Below, in pieces: positions 32,742-45,755 of a stretch of DNA of 64,000 nucleotides. The position numbers and the translations under genes were made by a program. Source of the stretch: Apostichopus japonicus (lineage: Eukaryota > Echinodermata > Holothuroidea > Aspidochirotida > Stichopodidae). Numbering within the stretch: the first letter of the stretch is position 1; the number at the start of each line of letters is the position of its first letter. The notes under the pieces are model-generated. The model made no database searches, was not told where the DNA came from, and was given only the letters and a program-made list of their open reading frames with translations. The stretch covers positions 23,339,984 to 23,403,983 of the forward strand of contig NC_092564.1 in assembly GCF_037975245.1 (NCBI RefSeq), in the 5' to 3' direction.

Positions 32742-35700
32742 TGTGCTTGCAGAGAATAACGCCATACTGTAGCTCTTAACCAGAGAAGTTACAAAGATAT
32801 CTCCTCACCTCTGAGATTGAAATTCAGTTCTTAATAGATGGAATAATATTTTTCATCAGGGATTTATTGTTTTCTGGTTTTTATTGTACAGATGTCAATA
32901 GTTGGTAGTATTATTAGCATTTTGCAATACTGTAGTCCAGCAGTTAGTAGTATATATTTATATTCTGCATTAAACATGAGCGAACAGTCAAACACCAGCA
33001 AGTTTTGAAGGTCTAAGAACAGATTTGTTATTTGATTGAATGCACTGGAGCATCAATACTAGCCATCTCAAATAACGTATCAGATGATAGGTATGGTCGA
33101 TAGGTCAGATGCCTCCAGGCACAATAATGTGCACCTGTTGTTCATAGTCACTGAAAATAATTTTTAACATTTTAATTTCATATAAATGTCAGTATTACTA
33201 TAAAAATAGACTTTTTGATGTAATACTGTAAGTACACACACAATTCTTTCAGAAAGCTAATATTGACTTTAAGAATTGAGTTGTTCTCTAGTTTAGTAGC
33301 GATGGGATATTTTTTACAGTATATTTGCTTGTGTTTAGGCTATCTTATTTTCAAAGTACCTTACACTATTTGACAACATTTCACACCATATGAGTCTTCT
33401 ACTAAACTAAGTCCTTTCTATGATTCTGGCACAGGTGCCTTTTGTAGGCTGCATGCAAAACAGCCAGAGTCTTGATTGCATGTATAACAGCAGTGGTACT
33501 GTACAGTATCTATGTGGGGCTACAGCTTGAAATTGTTTGTTGTCAATGAAAGCACTCAAGAACATTACTTTTTGTGAACTTAAACAAGTCTTATTAAAAT
33601 GTATCGCAAATAGACAGACATGGTTTGTATCCTTTGTTACTACCAGAGTGAGTAACAGACTTAGCTGTAAAACACAAGTAACAGAATTATATTTAGTGGC
33701 CTTGGCTGTTGCTCAATTTATGATGTTAACATTACACACAGGCTAACACCTCAAGGACATATTGTGGACGCCATCCCTAATGAGAACGATCAGTCATTCA
33801 CAGCTGAACTATGGAGGCCTTTCAGAATAAAAAGTTCCAATTTGTGCATTGATGTTGAAATTATGTAAAATTGTTAATCTATCAACACTCACTCCCCCTC
33901 TCTCACCTCCTTTCACCTCCTTTTGTTATGTAGCAACTTTCTATAATGGATAAAGTATTTTGAAGTAGAACAATGATGACAGAAAAAAAACCTCCAAATT
34001 TTACACAGAGTGTAGTTTACATTTTGCAAATAGCATGCCCCAGGACGTTATCAAAAAGGGAATTATAACAATCAAGTAATTGCTACAAATTTAGGAATTT
34101 ACAAACACTGCAACAACCTTGACCAACACTCAGGTCATTGCATGAGATCACTATGATGATCATCAGATTGTTGTGCACTGTTCAGTAAGGAGCTGTACCT
34201 GATATTCATGTCATGTTGTTTTAGATTAATGTAGAACACACTGTGCATAACCTATATAGATGATATCATCGTGTTTCTTGAGATTTAAAACTTGTATGGA
34301 ATTTCGCAACGATTTCTCCTCAGTAAGGTATATTGAAGGTCTATATTGTTCACCCAGCGAGCAAGCAAAATCCTAAAGGTGCATGCGATGATAAAGGTCG
34401 CTTCTATTATTCACTTGAAGAGATAGTTCAAATAAACTTTCCCCGGTTCATATTTCAATAAATCCAAAGAAAGGTCACATTGAACCTGAGAATAATCCAG
34501 CAATTGAACACATACGTTGGTCAGTCTAACATATTAAGTACTACAATGTAGCCCTATCACATTTGTTTACATGCTAGCATCATGGTTTCGGCTTCAAGAT
34601 CAATCGTGCTAGCCCAACTTTACAGCGGTGTGCTTGTGGCAATGCATGTGCGATACCGTAAGTATAAACTACGGACACAATGTTTTGCACTCAAGCTTAC
34701 ACACATTAAAAGACCATTGAAAGTCTCACACAGTAATTTTTATCTCCTCTCTTACTCCTTGACATGTACGTTTCAGTTCAAAAGTCAATATTCATGAGCG
34801 GTAATTGTCCCTTTTCCGGCTAGTTATGTTGCTACATTTCAATTTGTTATGTTAATACCTACTTTATCGCAATACAGTGCAGTACAGTACAATACAGTAC
34901 AGTAAACAGAGTTCAGTGCATGTTATAATCATAATGATGTCACAGGTCAATGAGGATCACATGATCATTATAATGCTCTTCCAATTTAAAAAAAAAAATC
35001 TACAAGTTAAGGCAGTTTAGGCAGCATTTCCCGACATCTGATTGACTTTATTTTCAGGTATATTTAAATGAAACCACTTAGAACACTTACAAATAAAATC
35101 GTATATTTTCTTCAATGCTTGAATGTCATTATTGTTCTACTCTAAGCTGAATAAAATTATGGCGGTTTCGTAGAAAAGCAGAAAACTTCAATCAAAGAGG
35201 CAGTCATTTATTACTTTCAATGTTACTATATAGAAGTATGTGACTCTCTGCTGTTCTCCCGAGATGACAGTTATTGGAAAATGTCTTGCCTATATGGACA
35301 GCTCTAGCTTACAGGCATACTTGTGATTCTTGAAACACAAATGATGAGTAAAATGTGGCACTGTCTGGTGGAACTGTGACATCACACAATGTGCAGGATG
35401 ATACCTTCCAGGGCATGACCTTTAACCTTTGATAGCTTGTGATTAGGGCATCCTGCCTGATAAGTGGTGAACACCTTGAGTAGAGAATGTTTCTCCTACT
35501 GTAACAGGTACAGGGGCTAATACTGCTGAACTCGTCGAGTACAGCATCGTTCTCAGCTACGGAAAGTTTCAAAAAGAAGAACACCTTTTCGTTATGTTAT
35601 TGACACTTTCCAAATACTTTCTGTCCTCTTAGCAATTAGTGTACTCAATCCCCTCCCCCTCCTCCGTCTCCCCTGATTTTATAGGAATTCATTTTTCTTT

Positions 35701-36106
35701 GGGTGTGATCTTTTCCACTGCATCATTGAACATTTAACATTACTCCAAGAAAAAAACAAACTTGAGGACTTGAATATTGTCACATGACCATTTTTCGATC
35801 GCTGGTTGTCAGTGTCGATGAACAAGTTTCCATCTGGCCTCTGTTTGATGGATGTGATGAGCGGGTCATATATCACAGAATGTCTCTAACAGTGTTATGG
35901 TATTCCATAAAGACCTGTACCTAGGAGTAGATCATTCCAGTTAAATATTTTAAGGTCTATGGATGAAAGGGTCACTCAGCCTCAACGCACACACTACAAA
36001 TAACGGACTTCAATTGCCCTCCAGCATTGGAGTTCAACATCAGTTTTTAGGTCAGGTAAGAGACCAAAACTATCCAACACTTGAGTTGGTTCAAAGAAAT
36101 GTCATT
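32742..36106. other. Intergenic sequence, little recognised
   Basis: A short CAGTACAGTACAATACAGTA microsatellite lies near 34877. No coding exon or RNA gene is seen. Confidence 0.5.
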
Positions 36107-36330
36107 TTCAGGCTATCTACAGTTAGATGAATGAAGAATATACCGTTGCCCAGGCTAAATGACATGTTGGATCAGGTTTTGAGGATTTGTGCAGGTGTAG
36201 TTGAAACTCTGAAGATGGAACAGGCCTATGTACTTGCAGACTTAGTTAACCGCTTCAAATTTAGCAAGAGATCTGCACACTCAGACTGTAGGTACTATTT
36301 TTCAGGCTATCTACAGTAGATGAATGTGGA
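36107..36330 (+). repeat. Dispersed coding-like repeat, copy 2 (36146-36300), between ~28-bp direct repeats
   Basis: The core matches 30440-30590. It is bracketed by TTTCAGGCTATCTACAG followed by TAGATGAATG on both sides (about 36108-36134 and 36301-36326). This suggests either a partial tandem duplication or an insertion with a long duplication. The same brackets are not seen beside copy 1. Confidence 0.7.
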
Positions 36331-38399
36331 ATATTCAGTTGTGCAATTCGTTAAAGTTTTTATCTGAAATTTTGTAGGACATATTAGTGGACAACAAATC
36401 ACATTGATGTATTATTGGGGGAACAATTGGCAAGGATGTGTTTCATCGTGTAAAGTTTCGTTGAAAAGTCACAGTTTGCTCCGATATGGTCATTGGAAGT
36501 ATCACATTTTTCTGTAGACAATCAGGCTTGAATTTACACTTTATCCCAATCTATGTGAGTTTATAATGCTAGTTTAGTAATACTTGACCATAGCATTGAT
36601 CTTCCTTGATCTCTGTACATTATTTACCCCAGCAGCTAAGTTTAATAAGCAACATGATGAACATTCTTTACTTTAGTCTCATACATTCAATAAAACTATC
36701 ATTTTCACAAGTCACACATTAGTTACTTTTATTGACTGTCTTGTTGTTCTGTGATGTATATAGTTCATATTTGCCGTGTATCTTCAGTCCTGTAATATAT
36801 GGTAACTAGTACTTCATGTGTATACAGTATATAATTGTATGTGAGGATGGACTATTCAATTACTCGAGACAGAGAATACTCAAGCAAGATAAGAAATTTG
36901 ATCCAGTCCAACAGTGCCCCATATTTAATCAAATGCAGCCGTCTTTATTCATCCGTAAATGAGACGTTAATATGCTTCTTGCCTAGTCATCACTTACCCT
37001 CAACCGTTCAAATTTTGACAAACCTGTTCTAAATTGTTGGCAAGTTTAGCACGGACAATCTTGCCAATGGTCTATGGACTCTTTCCTTGTCAACAGTCAC
37101 AATGTATATCATCATAATATTGATGAGTTTGGATGATGAATACTCAGTGAAATTTGAAATGACCTCGCTTGACTACAATTTCTTCCCAAATCTGTGTATT
37201 CTATTGATTTACGCAAGAAAATAGGTTGGCGCAAACAGTTGGCTTTTGTGGATATTGTGTGTGTACTACAATACACACATGATTCACTCGGTTAAATGTA
37301 CTTTGTAGAATGTTCACAGTGTTGTATGTGACATTCGCTCTTATGTTTGTATTATATTCACTTACGAGTTGTACATGTCAACGTCCCATTGATCCTCACA
37401 TAAATAAATGTTTGTGTACAGTGAGGGTCAAAGGTTACAGGAATTGAAACAATTTGAGTATGTATACAGTCTAAAATGGCATCTTGAATATAAAACTTGT
37501 CATTTTTTATAACGAATATAAAAAATCCTGCCGGTAGTCACCGATGGAACTTACATTGCTCCTAACTTACCTGTCTCCTCACAATTATGTCTCTCTCATT
37601 CTGCAATGTCAAGATTGATCTGTTATTTTTTGTTACATTTTGTTACTTTGCCCAACCACCCACAAATTTCTAGATATTAACATTTTTTCATTAATGTTTG
37701 TGTATTGATGTCTCTTCCCTTTCTGTGATAAACCCACACAGTAGTAGATAACTCCATTCACTGCCAGAATGTTTTACCTTTGTCAAACACAGAAAAAAAA
37801 ATTCTTTTAGAATACTTTAAAGTTCTTGGAATTATCCTATATCATAATTATACAAACATAGAGACTTCCACTCGGGTAGCTGAGTAAATATCTCTTGTAC
37901 ATGTAGAAACCATTATAGGGCAATTATGTCCTTTTTGTTATAAATTGAATATAAATATAAATATTGGTCTCTAAGTCTCAGTTATTGACTTGTGAGTGTG
38001 CTCTTGTCCTCGGTTCAACGAACTGGCGATATTCGGAATGCTATCATGTCTCAAGTAATCTGCTCCGACAAAATGAAATTTAAATATCAAAATTGGCTAG
38101 AAGCATGCAGACGTATTGTTTTTAATACCCAGAACGACAATTGAATTTTTCGTGCTCATTCCACATGACCTCCGGGGCTTTAAATTATAAACAAAATGGA
38201 AATAAAAGCGAGCGCAGAACAACTATAGGGGAATTTGATTATCAGTCGAAATGAAATAGTAAATTTGTTCATTATTACAGGTTGAATAAACTACCTCCAA
38301 GATTTACTGAAATAATTAGGAATTTTTCAAGATCAGTTCTCTTACCATTTTGTCAGTTTATTGGCAGACTTGTAGGCAACATGCAGTGTATATATATTT
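36331..38399. other. Intergenic sequence
   Basis: Includes a diverged dispersed-repeat copy at 37554-37615 (CTTACCTGTCTCCTCACAA). Nothing else is recognised. Confidence 0.5.
37554..37615 (-). repeat. Dispersed repeat copy (family A), short
   Basis: TTGCTCCTAACTTACCTGTC followed by TCCTCACAA matches the head of the family seen at 41999 and 63843. The orientation is the same as all other copies. Confidence 0.6.
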
Positions 38400-38475
38400 T
38401 ATGTGTGTGTCTCTATATATTTATATAAAATATATATATATTTATATTTATATATATAATATGTGTACGCATATA

Positions 38476-38558
38476 AAGCGGGAGGCCCAAGTTCGAATTC
38501 TAGTGGAGGCTAGAAGGTTTTCTACTGTTCTGGATTTTCAACTCACTAGGATTTCAAT

Positions 38559-38560
<2 letters not shown>
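38476..38560 (+). mobile_element. tRNA-derived SINE 3' part, copy 1
   Basis: AAGCGGGAGGCCCAAGTTCG followed by AATTC has a B-box-like GTTCGAATTC. It then continues with CTGTTCTGGATTTTCAACTC and GATTTCAATTA, as in the copy at 38621. It lies between (TA)n tracts. The 5' tRNA half is missing. Confidence 0.6.
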
Positions 38561-38562
<2 letters not shown>

Positions 38563-38600
<38 letters not shown>

Positions 38601-38612
38601 TACATATATATC
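38563..38612. repeat. (TA)n / (CATA)n microsatellite
   Basis: Uninterrupted TA dinucleotides followed by ATACATATATACATATATA. A similar tract precedes 38476. Confidence 0.9.
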
Positions 38613-38620
38613 TTCATATA

Positions 38621-38717
38621 AAGCGGGAGTCCCGGGTCCGAATCCCGGTGAAGGCTGGAAGTTTTTTTTCACTGTTCTGGATTTTCCAACTCTCAACAAT
38701 TTCAATTACATACGCAT
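38621..38717 (+). mobile_element. tRNA-derived SINE 3' part, copy 2
   Basis: Carries a perfect T-arm: CCGGG, the loop TCCGAAT, then CCCGG. The tail CTGTTCTGGATTTTCCAACT and ATTTCAATTA is shared with copy 1. Only the 3' half of a tRNA-like head is present. Confidence 0.65.
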
Positions 38718-40127
38718 ATATATTTTTGAATATTGTAGCAGCACTTGTAAAGAATTGAATGTTAATGCCACTCAAAGTACTGTAAATGATACCATATGGT
38801 AAGTAATGGTAAGTACACAGAGTAGGTGTATGCATCATTACTGTACAGTATGTGTGGCTTACAATGAAGTATTTGGACAATTTGACATTCAGTGAATCTA
38901 GACCAAAACTTCAAGCAGTCATTTCAAGACTTAGTGGAAGGGGAAGGATTGTCTGAAGTAAAAAAGTTGGAGAATCGCTTACAGATATTCCACTTTTTTT
39001 GCATTATAAATGATGGTTAGGTCTAGTCTGAAAGTGAACTAGTGTTTGTGTGCGATGGATACACTGGCTCAGAACATACAGTAGATGTATGTAAAAATTA
39101 TAGGTTGAAATTATGATTCTATAGTCCACTTAATATTAGGGTTAGATTTGACTTGTGCCTCAATGTCATACATGTACTACTGCAGTTAGCATAGGAAAAC
39201 TAAGAATGTAGTTGCTTAGAAACAGGAAATTGTTTTGATTTCCTTTCAATAGAAGATGAACAGAGCATTAAAAACACACATTGGGTGGATATGGGAATTG
39301 GCTTGTTACAGGGAAGGGTGTACTTTGACTGTGGACTCTCAAGGTGGGGAGAGTGATATAACTTAGGATAGAAAGATTTTGTTTATATTCCAAATATGTT
39401 TTCAATCACTGGAAAGATTTTGAGATAAATGTAACCTTATGAGGACACTACCACTCTCAGGAATTTGTTTTTGCAAAACCAACAAATTTCATTGAGACTT
39501 TTTGTTTTTGTTGGAAAAGTTTAAAATAAATATTACCAAAAAACAAGTGTTTTTTTTCTTTACTGGTGTCATGGTTTCGAATTTGGCCATCTGAACAAAA
39601 CAAAACCACTATTTGAGAATAAATTTACAGACTCATCACCCCAGAACAGTACAGTATATATGATCTTAAAACTTATATGAGGATTAAGTGACGCTTTCCT
39701 GCTAACCTTACTCCTCCGCTCATAAAAAGTCAACACTTTCCAACCTCTAAAAATGCCAAAAGTCATGATAAAAGTGTGATAAACCTGCTCGATATCAAAG
39801 CACACCATTAGGGAACAATACACTCTATATAACAGAGTGTTGTTTGATTGTTAGTTTGTCCAACTTGGAAAGAATCTTGTGGCCTCTACTTGGTCACTGA
39901 CCTGTTTCAACATGTCAGTAAATTCATAATAACTTGGTTTTATTACTTCATGAAAGTCCCTTTGAAATGGCATTGTGGAGTTCTTTTGTAAGTGGAATCG
40001 GCTCCTACAGTATAAACTGACTGTTTGTTTCTCGATTTCTGTCAGAGAGAGGTGACCATAAGATTAATAGTCATCATTCATATCATTTTGAGTAAGAGTT
40101 GTGCTGTATGCCACATCAAAGAGCTGG
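38718..40127. other. Intergenic sequence, no feature recognised
   Basis: Short ORFs only. Confidence 0.5.
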
Positions 40128-40135
40128 CATGGAAA

Positions 40136-40669
40136 CATAGGCGTAGGAGCCTGATTTGATTTGGGGGGGGCTGTAATGACTTGCCCGAAAATTATAACCA
40201 AAATTTTTCGCGCGCTACGCGCGCGTTCAACATCTTATTATGCTATCATATAGGCATTCATCGGTTATTATATCACATGACGATAACCGATGAACGCATA
40301 TATGATATGCACAATAAGATGGTAAACGCGCACGGAGTGTGCGAAAAATTTTGGTTGTATTTTCCCTGGTATTACCCTTCCATATTGGTTATAATTATTG
40401 GGGAAGTCGTTACGATAATAACGATAAAACTAATTTCAGTTTAACCATTGAAAAACACATTGCAAATTATTATTCTTTCCGTAGGTGCCCGAAAAATTCT
40501 CAGCATATTGCCCGAATTTTTACCCCCAAAAAATTGAAAAACATATTGCAAACTTTTCTTCTTTCAGTAGGTGCCCGAAAAATTCTCAGTATATTGCCCG
40601 AATTTTCACCAAAAAATTTGGTTGGGGGGCTGCAGCCCCCCCCCAGCCCCCCCGCCACCTACGCCTATG
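40136..40669. mobile_element. hAT-type MITE, 534 bp, with a perfect 8-bp target-site duplication
   Basis: The ends are CATAGGCGTAGG (left) and CCACCTACGCCTATG (right), terminal inverted repeats of about 12-15 bp. They are flanked by identical CATGGAAA at 40128-40135 and 40670-40677. Subterminal runs GGGGGGGCTG and GCAGCCCCCC also mirror each other. The interior has a 161-bp palindrome (40196-40356, 16-bp exact outer arms AACCAAAATTTTTCGC) and an ~86-bp tandem pair around GGTGCCCGAAAAATTCTCAG (40481-40615). No transposase is encoded. The perfect duplication implies a fairly recent insertion. Confidence 0.88.
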
Positions 40670-40794
40670 CATGGAAAGTGTGCATTTGTAGACTTGTGTT
40701 CAGGATGCATTTGCTTGGGACATGTTCTGGCCATACAGCTGTGTTCAGTCACATGATTTGAGACCTTTGAGTCTGTAATTATACATAAAACCAG

Positions 40795-40862
40795 TATTTT
40801 TTTCGGGGGGGGATATTTTTTTGGAGGGGGGGGATATTTTTTTGGAGGGGGGGATTTTTTAT
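40795..40862. repeat. G-rich tandem repeat
   Basis: About three ~24-bp units of GATATTTTTTTGGAGGGGGG, each with a run of seven or more G, are potential G-quadruplex contributors. Confidence 0.8.
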
Positions 40863-41516
40863 CATGTGCTCCTGGGATCTAGTTAATGTTGGTAAATTTT
40901 GTAATGATAAATCATTTGTCTCAGAGGGCTCATTTTGTGTTATGCTACTGGAAAAAAGTAAAAAATTAAAAATTATGCAGAGACATTGAAAGAAGTGATT
41001 AATTTAATGTATAATTAAATGCCAAACTTTCCTTCAAATACTTCCTTTACATTGCCTTGTTGGCACTGAATGGCAATGAAGTTTGATCAATTTTGTCCAT
41101 GCCTTGCATCTTACTAACACACATGTGTAGGAGAGTAATGGAGGGACCATAAACTAGTAATATATGGGTAGATGGGATGGTACTGTACACCATGATGCAC
41201 CCTGTATTGCTCAGGATGTTGGTGGTTCTTACTCTTTAAGTTGAATTTGTTACTCCTCACTAACCTGTCCGCACACCACTACTGCACTCACTCTACCATA
41301 TATCTAGAACCATCTGGTAACCTATCAAGCTTTGGCTGTTACCCAGGGACCGACTGTTGGCGGTCTGCTGCCCTCTTCTTCACTTAACCATGCAATATTT
41401 GAAGAAGAGCTGAATACCTTCGTCAGTCTGTTACTAACTTTGTTTTTTTGTTACCACAGCGAGACCCAGTGAATTTTGGAGCTTTTTAAGGAAATTTGAT
41501 TCTTCCTTTTTTGCAG
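40863..41516. other. Region upstream of the first supported Rab27 exon
   Basis: Holds a diverged dispersed-repeat copy at 41248-41345 (TAACCTGTCCGCACACCA). The pyrimidine tract before 41517 forms a splice acceptor, so this segment is probably intron between an upstream non-coding exon and exon 41517-41796. Confidence 0.55.
41248..41345 (-). repeat. Dispersed repeat copy (family A)
   Basis: TTACTCCTCACTAACCTGTC and the trailing phrase CATCTGGTAACC match the family consensus (GAACTGGTAACC in other copies). Same orientation as all others. Confidence 0.55.
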
Positions 41517-41820
<304 letters not shown>

Positions 41821-41884
41821 TAGTTTCCAAATGGTCGGTCAGCTGTTGCATTCTTGTCAAATATTAGATGATTCAGATTATTTG

Positions 41885-41955
41885 CATCGCTCCTCTCTTT
41901 ACCCATCTCCTGTACTCTGAGCTACCCTAGCCTAAGAACTGGTAACATTCTTGAA
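41885..41955 (-). repeat. Dispersed repeat copy (family A), diverged
   Basis: CATCGCTCCTCTCTTTACCC and CCTAAGAACTGGTAACATTC match the head and middle of the family, with changes. Lies at the start of the Rab27 intron. Confidence 0.55.
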
Positions 41956-41998
41956 CTGCGCCTTAAAGGTCATCACCCCCTTCCATCCGAATCTAACA

Positions 41999-42150
41999 AT
42001 TTACTTCGCTCCTCGCTTACCTGTCTCCCCACAACCTTAGCACCATGTCTATTATGTCCATTGTAACCCTTTAACACTGTGCGCCCTCCATGACCAGCTC
42101 CCAGGCCATTGCCCCTCCTTCTCATCCTACCATTTTCAGAAGTCCTACAT
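41999..42150 (-). repeat. Dispersed repeat copy (family A), near full length
   Basis: Starts TACTTCGCTCCTCGCTTACC, continues with TGTCTCCCCACAACCTTAGC and CCTTTAACACTGTGCGCCCT, and ends in TTCTCATCCTACCA. It aligns along its full visible length with 63843-64000. Confidence 0.8.
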
Positions 42151-42504
42151 AGTGCCTTTGTTTTGACTGGGAATAACAATAGTGTCCTTACAATTCCGAA
42201 GGTGGTTTAAAGCTGTGAGAAATTTAACGATATCAATCGTTGTTCAATTGTTGGCCGCGAACAAATGAACAATAGTTCATTCATGTATGCTAAAACTGCT
42301 CTCAACTGACTGTGCATTATCCATAGGTAAACTCACTGGAGGATCAATATAAGCTGCCAAAAAAGAAAGCATCTCAGCAAGTTTTCAGCCTACGACCTCG
42401 TGCATTCACTTGCATTATCCTGCAATAAACACCGGGTAGACCATTGATTAATCGCTAATTAAGTGTTATCAATTATATTTGGCGTGGAGTTCTACAGGAG
42501 GTAT

Positions 42505-42600
42505 ACTTTGCTTCCTCACTTACCTGTTTCCTCACAACAATAACACTCTAGCTTCTTCACCCTGTCTAGAGTGAACTGGTAACCTTCCTAACACTTAGTT
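42505..42600 (-). repeat. Dispersed repeat copy (family A)
   Basis: CTTCCTCACTTACCTGTTTC, ACCCTGTCTAGAGTGAACTG and GTAACC follow the family order. Confidence 0.7.
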
Positions 42601-44470
42601 ACTTGTCACTCCTGGCAAAAGGCGCTTTAATAGTCAAGCACAGCCCATTATTCAGTGTGAAGGGTATACCACTCACTTAAACTAGTGAACAGTGCTTGGT
42701 TTTGATGTATTTCATCAAACTGGAAAAGTCTGTTTTTCTAAACCACTTATCCCATAAAATGGTACACTCCTGCACTGGCCGTTTGCCTCGCGACTTTCGT
42801 GGTTGGTAACTACACTGTAGCTCGACGCCATCATTAGTTTAATTTTAAAGGAGCAGTCCAGATATTTAGCATATTTTAAAGGTGAAAACCAGAATGGCAT
42901 ATAGGAATTCTTTTCTCTTGGATTTAAATATGTCAGGACTAAAACTTCATCAACAAATCATCCTTTAAATTACAAAGTAGCTTTTCATCAGTGCTGAGTT
43001 ACAATGGCCAGCAGACCTATCTAGGGCATCAATTTTCAAGTTTGAACTGTTGTTAACAAACCTTAAACACAATGGACAGCTGTATTACAGTCATTGTATT
43101 GTCCCCTGCTTTGTTTTTCATACTTTAAACCATCTTCACAACCATAATTCTCTCTATGTGCTATGACCAAAGTTTTTTCCACTTTTCAAAAGTATTGCTA
43201 CTCTGGTTATCATGAGCTATGTAGAGTTGATGTACAGTATCTGTCATCCCAGAGCTAGGTTAAGGTTCTTGTGTGAATGTCCCCTTAGTACAGTATATAT
43301 GTTTGTACTTAGTTTTGATATGGTAGATTGTACTGAACCAGAAGGTTACTATGTAAAATGCAGTATTATGGTTGCTACAAAGTTAATTAATATAAGTTAA
43401 TTAATATCTCCTTTGCAATGCTTTGAAAGGTAAATTTGGATCCACACATATAGAGTGTGGGCTACTGAAACATCATGATGAAGATACCCTCTGGATTGTT
43501 ACACACATATGATTGTTGCGTAGTGGAGTTGAGATGGTATTTAGTTTATTAAAGGTGATGACCCATTTCATTAATTAACTTTGATTGTCATTATGAATTG
43601 ATAACCTTGAACACACAATATCAGCTGCTGGTCAGAAACAAACTCCCCTGTAAGCACCCCACTAGCCCACTCCAAACATTTGAACACATGTGTCTCAAGT
43701 TGAAGGATGTCACAGCGTACCCCTAGCGTATATAGGGGTTTCAGTAGCCTCTAGAATCCATCAGTGACTGGTTTATTGAATTAAGCCAAACAGAATGTAG
43801 AGACTTTTACAACCGCTGCTCGTGAGTGTTTTCTGTTCATGACATATAGTAATGCAATTCAATATATGTACAACTACTGTAGACTCGAACACTTCTTGAA
43901 TTTGGACGAACTTTCAAGGTCTCTGATTAGATCAATTTAGAACACCCAGAGCTGTAATTATCTATCTACAGCAAGTACAATGTGACCATATGTATGCATA
44001 GAATCCTTTCACTGTATATTTGAGATGTCTCCATAATTATATAGTTATTACTTGTACCATATCTGTATAAATGTTACACAGGTATGTGTTTACCTCATTA
44101 CCACATGATACAGTATAAGACACACATTTTGGTAGTTACCTCCAGATTCACTCCATCAGCTGCTGTCGACTACAAACTCGATCTTTACCTTACGTACGTA
44201 GTTCACCTTTTGAGTCCATTTGCTTCTGAGAGTTGTTGAGATGTTCATTTGAGTGGGCTGGCTGCAGTTTGTACCATCAACAGATGTTTGGTTGGTGCTA
44301 ATTTATTTAATGGAGAAGTGAACCATCTGACATTTCTTTTTTGTATCTATAGAGTTGTGTGTGAATTAGCTAACTCTGGAACTCCCTCAGACAACCAAGA
44401 TATAGACTGTGATCTCATTTAGACTTGCTCAAGTCTTTAGTCTGGTAATTGTGAATGGAAAGTATGTTCC
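42601..44470 (+). other. Rab27 intron, no feature recognised
   Basis: AT-rich sequence with short ORFs only. Confidence 0.55.
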
Positions 44471-44471
44471 A

Positions 44472-44516
44472 GAGGGAACTTTATGGGGAACTTCATGGGG
44501 AACTTTATGGGGAATT
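44472..44516. repeat. 12-bp tandem repeat, about 3.5 copies
   Basis: GGGAACTTTATG and the variant GGGAACTTCATG occur in direct succession. Confidence 0.85.
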
Positions 44517-45627
44517 TGTTCAAAATAAGCATTTAATTAAGATGGTGTGGGGTTTTAAACCACACAGGACATCAGGTGAGACAATACTGCACTACATAAA
44601 CACATGCAAGATTGGCTAAAAAAATATGGGAAAATATATTTCACGCTTTGTACAGAGAAGATCTCTGTGCTGATGTTGAAGATCGTAGCACTAGCACGAC
44701 ATACGATGTATTTATTTATGTTGAGAGTTAAACACGAAGAAAAGTGGGCAACCTTACAAAGTAACGAATCAATCTCGATACTCTGCTCTTAAACTTAAAA
44801 AGCTATAATAGTAGACAGGAAGTGGGCCAGAACGATTGAATTCTGGACATGGCAGGCATCATTTATTATACCTACAGTAGTAGTGGCTCTCAGAACCAAG
44901 AGCCCTCCTAAAAATGTCTAAAATTCAAGTACAATCCATCTGGCATCCTCCACAGTGATGGAGGAAGATGTCGCAGCCTCTAGTAATCGTTGATCAGTTT
45001 TTCTTCGTAGAATTTGATGCAAGGCCATGTCTTGTAAGTAACAAATTGACAGTTAGAATATGGTTAACCTTAACGAGCCCCTCGAGTGGCGGACGAAAAG
45101 AGAAGAGAAAACCGTTACTTTGCAACGTTTCTTCTCCTGTTCTAAATCTACGCATTGGCTTCTTTGACGATAAAGACGATTTTGCAAATTCCTCATTTTT
45201 TTTTCCTTTCCTTTTTTTTGTTGTTTTTTTGCTCTGAAGGCCAGTTAATATCCGAAAAGAAGGAAAATGATCTTATGAATATGGAGGTTGCTGAGAGAGC
45301 TTATAATGTGAAGGTGTTCTTTTTTTTCTTTCTTCATTGCTTCAAACGTTCATTTCAGCATGGATAATTCCTGCACTTGTTTTTCATTGAGTATATAGAG
45401 TAGGAAGACATAGGCAGTCAGAGGTAATCAAATTGTAGGTGTGTGGTATTCCTTGCTCTTTCAATCTGGAGCTGCCAATGGAGTGGTGCTCATCTATCTC
45501 TACACAATCCATGCACTATTATTATACAGGTCTGTAGAATATAATAGTACAGTACATCTCATGTATTATAGATCTGTTAACTTCTTGTGGGAGTAGTGGG
45601 GCAACCCAAATTGCCTGTGGAAGACAT
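44517..45627 (+). other. Rab27 intron, no feature recognised
   Basis: A T-rich tract lies near 45197-45232. Short ORFs only. Confidence 0.5.
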
Positions 45628-45755
45628 GTGTACATACATACATACATATCATACATACTGTACATATACATACATACACATGCACACACATACACATACA
45701 TGCACACATATGTACATACACACATATACATACACACACACATACATATGCATAA
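45628..45755. repeat. (CATA)n/(CACA)n microsatellite
   Basis: ACATACATACATACATATCA and then mixtures of ACATACACA and CACATGCACACA extend for about 125 bp. The Tyr/Cys/Met-rich and His/Thr-rich ORFs here are artefacts of it. Confidence 0.92.
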
